DNA from: SURF-32 sp964648365
GTDB taxonomy: Bacteria; Planctomycetota; Phycisphaerae; UBA1845
Direction: 5' to 3'
Length of the DNA: 26,139 bases
Assembly: GCA_964648365.1 (NCBI GenBank)
Contig: CAZYLK010000079.1
Span: forward strand, 1-26,139
Shown here: positions 23,221 through 26,139 of the stretch, one piece after another
Numbering within the stretch: position 1 is the stretch's first letter
How the letters are laid out: every line of letters starts with the position of its first letter
Notes under the pieces: model-generated
What the model saw: only the letters and a program-made list of their open reading frames with translations
Databases searched by the model: none
Told to the model about the DNA's origin: nothing
Position numbers and translations under genes: made by a program

Positions 23221-23982
23221 TCAGCGGGGCTCTGGCTCCACGCCTTGAAGCCAGTTCTCATATTGATCGAGAACGTAGTCGTACTTCGCCCCATCTGGTG
23301 TCTGCGACCACTCGACGATCGAACGACGAATGCGAGGGACCACGTCTGATCTGCGCAGCCACGCAAACACTTCCTCCTCCTGGTCCGGGATCGGACCCCA
23401 GAAAGCGCCGAACGACGGCGGCGATCCGACCGGGTAGAGGCCACCGATGAATCCACCCGTTCGCACCCGGGCGATGGCGGATCGGTCGAGGACGGTAGAC
23501 CAGCAGTCCAGATAATCAACCAGACCGCCGGCCAGCAGCGCTACCATGCACAGGGCCTCATCGATCAGGCGCGTCGACTCGGGTGTCTCGAGCACATGAC
23601 GCCAGAACGCGCGCAAAAAACGATCGACCGCGTCGACTTCGTCCTGACGCCATTTCGGCCATCCAGCACACCGCAGCTTTCCGGCGACGATTTCGCCGCC
23701 GACACGGAAGTTGGGATCGAGCGCCTGCAACTCGAGGATTCGGGGCAGGAAGTGCTTGAAATCCTGCACAGTGCCAAACGTCGTGACCGCCTTGTAGACG
23801 TATCGGCCGATGTCGAACTCCGAAAGGTCTGCGAGGGGCGCCGCCGCGATCCGCCGCTGGTCGCCATCGGTCACACAACACTCGCATGCCTGCAGGGGGA
23901 ATTCGACGCGATACGATCGAAACGTCTCATAGAGCCCCTGAATCGCATCCCGTATGTTGAGCTCAAAGGCGCTGTCGTTCAT
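23221..23982 (-). CDS. Conserved CxCC-motif protein of unknown function
   Basis: A 253-residue soluble protein. Residues ~30-40 contain QACECCVTDG, a Cys cluster (C-x-C-C) that may bind a metal, then PLADLSEFDIGRYVYKAVTT and DFKHFLPRILELQ. This layout (a Cys-rich motif, then 'FLPRxLEL') is found in conserved hypothetical proteins of many bacteria, to my recollection, without a known role. No signal peptide or membrane span is evident, although the middle is hydrophobic (EALCMVALLAGGLVDYL). The start is uncertain: ATG 23982 has no ribosome binding site; GTG 24033 lies inside the upstream palindrome. The gene lies between two inverted heptad arrays and converges on pilT-like. Confidence 0.6.
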   Translation of the reverse strand: MNDSAFELNIRDAIQGLYETFRSYRVEFPLQACECCVTDGDQRRIAAAPLADLSEFDIGRYVYKAVTTFGTVQDFKHFLPRILELQALDPNFRVGGEIVAGKLRCAGWPKWRQDEVDAVDRFLRAFWRHVLETPESTRLIDEALCMVALLAGGLVDYLDCWSTVLDRSAIARVRTGGFIGGLYPVGSPPSFGAFWGPIPDQEEEVFAWLRRSDVVPRIRRSIVEWSQTPDGAKYDYVLDQYENWLQGVEPEPR

Positions 23983-24004
23983 CGTATCGGCATGGATTGC
24001 GAGC

Positions 24005-24048
24005 AGGCGCCACCGACGGTGATCGGTGATCACCGTCGTGTGGCGCCT
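24005..24048. promoter_or_regulatory. 44-bp inverted repeat upstream of the CxCC gene
   Basis: AGGCGCCAC-C-GACGGTGATC pairs with GATCACCGTC-GT-GTGGCGCCT around GGT: two arms of about 19 matching bases with one bulge. It lies 23 bp upstream of ATG 23982 and includes the perfect palindrome GGTGATCACC (24025-24034). It may be an operator or a transcript hairpin. Confidence 0.6.
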
Positions 24049-24127
24049 CCATGTTTGAAAGTTAGCGCTGACCCGATCGCGTCGCGAATCAGCGGCTCAT
24101 AACACAGATTGGTGTTCCGTTTTTCCT

Positions 24128-24158
24128 CATTCGTTATTCGCTATTCGCTATTCGCTAT
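24128..24158. repeat. GCGAATA array downstream of katG
   Basis: On the minus strand ATAGCGAATAGCGAATAGCG+AATAACGAATG directly follows the katG stop: three GCGAATA-type units at 7-bp spacing ending in the GCGAATAACGAATG found after the pilT-like gene. The two arrays face each other. Confidence 0.75.
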
Positions 24159-26139
24159 TCACTTCGCCAACTCAAACCGATCAGCGTTCATCACCTTGTT
24201 CCATGCCGCCACGAAATCGCGGATGAACTTCTCCTTGGCGTCAGCACAAGCATAGACCTCTGCGATCGCTCGAAGCTGCGAGTGCGAGCCGAAGATCAGA
24301 TCGCACGCGCTGCCGGCCCACCGGGCTTCGCCGGTTTTGCGGTCGCGGCCGATGAATACGTGCGCATCCTTTTCGGAGGCCTGCCACGCGGTGTTCAGGT
24401 CCAGCAGGTTCACGAAGAAGTCGTGGGTCAGCTTTCCGGGCTGGCGGGTGAACACGCCCAGTTCGCTGCCGCCCGTGTTGGCGCCCAGGACGCGCATCCC
24501 GCCGACCAGCACGGTCATTTCCGGGGCGGACAGCGTCAGCATGTGAGCCCGGTCCACCATCAACTCGGTCGCCAGCCGGAGATTTGCCGGAGCGTAGTAG
24601 TTGCGGAAGCCGTCCGCGGTCGGCTCAAGCACGGCGAAGGCTTCGACGTCGGTCTGATCCTGTGACGCGTCGGTGCGGCCGGGCGCGAATGGAACCGTCA
24701 CGTTGTGACCAGCATCCTTCGCAGCCTTCTCGATCGCCGCGCACCCACCCAGGACGATCACGTCGGCCAGCGAGACTTTCTTGCCGCCGGACTGGGCCTT
24801 GTTAAACGTCTGCTGCACTCCTTCGAGCACCTTCAACGTCTTGGCGAGTTCCGCCGGATTGTTGACTGCCCAGTCCTTCTGCGGGGCAAGGCGAATGCGG
24901 GCCCCGTTGGCGCCGCCGCGCTTGTCGGTGCAGCGGAACGTTGCGGCCGACGCCCACGCGGTGGAAACGAGTTGCGAGATGGACAGGCCCGAGGCAAGCA
25001 GTTTCGCCTTCAGGTCGGCGATGTCCTTCTCTCCGATCAGCGGATGATCGACCTTGGGAACCGGATCCTGCCACAACTGCGGCTCCTTGGGAACCAGCGG
25101 GCCGAGATACCGCGAGACCGGGCCCATGTCGCGGTGCGTCAGTTTGAACCACGCCTTGGCGAAGGCGTCGGCGAACTGGTCCGGGTTTTCATAGAATCGC
25201 TTCGAGATCGGCCCGTAGATCGGATCCATGCGCAGCGACAGGTCCGTCGTCAGCATCATGGGCGCGTGCTTTTTTGACGGATCGTGCGCATCCGGAACGG
25301 TGTCCGTGCCGGCGCTGCCCTTGGGCTTCCACTGATGCGCCCCGGCCGGGCTTTTGGTCAGTTCCCATTCATAGCCGAACAGGTTCTCGAAGAAGTTGTT
25401 GTCCCACTTCGTCGGCGTCTTTGTCCAGGCGCCTTCCAACCCGCTGGTTACGGTGCTGCCTGAATGCCCGGTGCCGAACTTGTTCTTCCAGCCCAGGCCC
25501 TGCTCCTCGATGCCGGCGCCTTCAGGCTCGCGACCCACGTACTCGGCGGGGTTGGCGGCGCCGTGGCACTTGCCGAACGTGTGCCCGCCGGCGATCAGGG
25601 CGACAGTCTCCTCATCGTTCATCGCCATGCGGCGGAACGTCTCGCGGATGTCGCGGGCCGCGGCGAGCGGATCCGGGTTGCCGTTGGGGCCTTCCGGGTT
25701 CACGTAGATCAGGCCCATCTGCACGGCCGCCAGTGGACTTGCGAGCTCGCGGTCGCCGCTGTAGCGCTGATCGTCCAGCCACTTCTGCTCGGCGCCCCAG
25801 TTCACCACCTCGGCTTCCCAATCGTCGATGCGGCCGCCGCCGAAGCCGAAAGTCTTGAAGCCCATCGATTCGAGCGCGACATTGCCGGTCAGCACCATCA
25901 GGTCGGCCCAGGAGATCTTGCGGCCGTACTTCTCCTTGACCGGCCACAGCAGACGACGCGCCTTGTCGAGGTTGGCGTTGTCGGGCCAGCTGTTCAGCGG
26001 CTCGAAACGCTGTTGGCCGCCGTTGGAGCCGCCTCGTCCGTCGAAGGTGCGGTACGTGCCGGCGCTGTGCCAGGCCATGCGGATCATGAAGGGACCGTAG
26101 TGCCCGTAGTCTGCGGGCCACCAGGGCTGCGAGGTGGTC
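24159..26139 (-). CDS. katG: Catalase-peroxidase, partial (5' end beyond the window)
   Basis: A bifunctional heme enzyme that breaks down hydrogen peroxide. The window holds the last 659 residues; the frame stays open to the edge, so roughly 80 N-terminal residues are missing. Visible: SQPWWPADYGHYGPF at the edge, distal MAWHSAGTYR (Arg is one helix turn upstream, in MIRMAWH), VQMGLIYVNPEGPNG with the Tyr and DLSLRMDP with the Met that complete the Met-Tyr-Trp adduct, and proximal ALIAGGHTFGKCHGA with its His. The second, heme-free domain follows (KLLASGLSISQLVSTAWASA ... LGANTGGSELGVFTRQPGKL). All key residues appear intact, so an active enzyme is expected. No regulator such as furA or oxyR is seen in the window; the upstream side is not visible. 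Confidence 0.97.
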   Translation of the reverse strand, partial: TTSQPWWPADYGHYGPFMIRMAWHSAGTYRTFDGRGGSNGGQQRFEPLNSWPDNANLDKARRLLWPVKEKYGRKISWADLMVLTGNVALESMGFKTFGFGGGRIDDWEAEVVNWGAEQKWLDDQRYSGDRELASPLAAVQMGLIYVNPEGPNGNPDPLAAARDIRETFRRMAMNDEETVALIAGGHTFGKCHGAANPAEYVGREPEGAGIEEQGLGWKNKFGTGHSGSTVTSGLEGAWTKTPTKWDNNFFENLFGYEWELTKSPAGAHQWKPKGSAGTDTVPDAHDPSKKHAPMMLTTDLSLRMDPIYGPISKRFYENPDQFADAFAKAWFKLTHRDMGPVSRYLGPLVPKEPQLWQDPVPKVDHPLIGEKDIADLKAKLLASGLSISQLVSTAWASAATFRCTDKRGGANGARIRLAPQKDWAVNNPAELAKTLKVLEGVQQTFNKAQSGGKKVSLADVIVLGGCAAIEKAAKDAGHNVTVPFAPGRTDASQDQTDVEAFAVLEPTADGFRNYYAPANLRLATELMVDRAHMLTLSAPEMTVLVGGMRVLGANTGGSELGVFTRQPGKLTHDFFVNLLDLNTAWQASEKDAHVFIGRDRKTGEARWAGSACDLIFGSHSQLRAIAEVYACADAKEKFIRDFVAAWNKVMNADRFELAK

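Noticed and set aside
23109..24158. Repeat arrays considered as a CRISPR locus
   Set aside because: Units are only 7-8 bp, contiguous and without spacers; no cas gene is present.

Overview
The window is high-GC bacterial chromosome, most likely from a planctomycete (Planctomycetota, perhaps Phycisphaerae-like). This is inferred from protein style: a YFQGQ-like exported repeat protein with a characteristic C-terminal module, EF-hand/dockerin-like tails (DFDGDTDTDLRDFAEFQ), an asparagine/aspartate/glycine linker followed by a C-terminal hydrophobic segment, zinc ribbons fused to membrane proteins, and planctomycete-style sigma factors. No phage, plasmid, CRISPR or rRNA signal is visible. I ran no searches, so all family calls rest on motif recognition.

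Layout. 1-2.7 kb: a DUF167 gene, an ECF sigma factor, a zinc-ribbon membrane protein and a DinB-like protein. 3.1-7.6 kb: a large exported repeat protein, an orphan MacB/FtsX permease, and a divergent sigma-70 protein behind a good promoter and a ~200-nt leader. 7.6-9.9 kb: an exported-protein gene broken by a ~200-bp palindromic REP/MITE-like element, diverging from a secreted protein with a dockerin-like tail. 10.2-13.7 kb: a zinc-ribbon polytopic membrane protein, a membrane-anchored coiled-coil protein with an apparent BRCT domain and a clear terminator, and a tRNA-Glu(CTC). 13.9-18.3 kb: a Cys-rich secreted protein, a probable lipoprotein, a flippase-like membrane protein and a PQQ-type beta-propeller. 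18.5-23.1 kb: guaA, a secreted cohesin-like protein, a tandem-ACT protein and a PilT-like ATPase. 23.2-26.1 kb: a conserved Cys-motif protein of unknown function and the C-terminal ~660 residues of katG, cut by the window edge.

The genes are mostly single transcription units with mixed housekeeping, envelope and regulatory roles; no multi-gene pathway or defence operon is evident. The more unusual signals are: (i) three genes (DUF167, macB-like, guaA) with a -10 hexamer 6-7 nt before the ATG and no Shine-Dalgarno sequence, suggesting leaderless mRNAs, while most others have GGAGG-type sites; (ii) a BRCT domain on an inner-membrane coiled-coil protein; (iii) several classes of short intergenic repeats, including inverted heptad arrays either side of one gene; and (iv) the palindromic element that ends an exported-protein gene.
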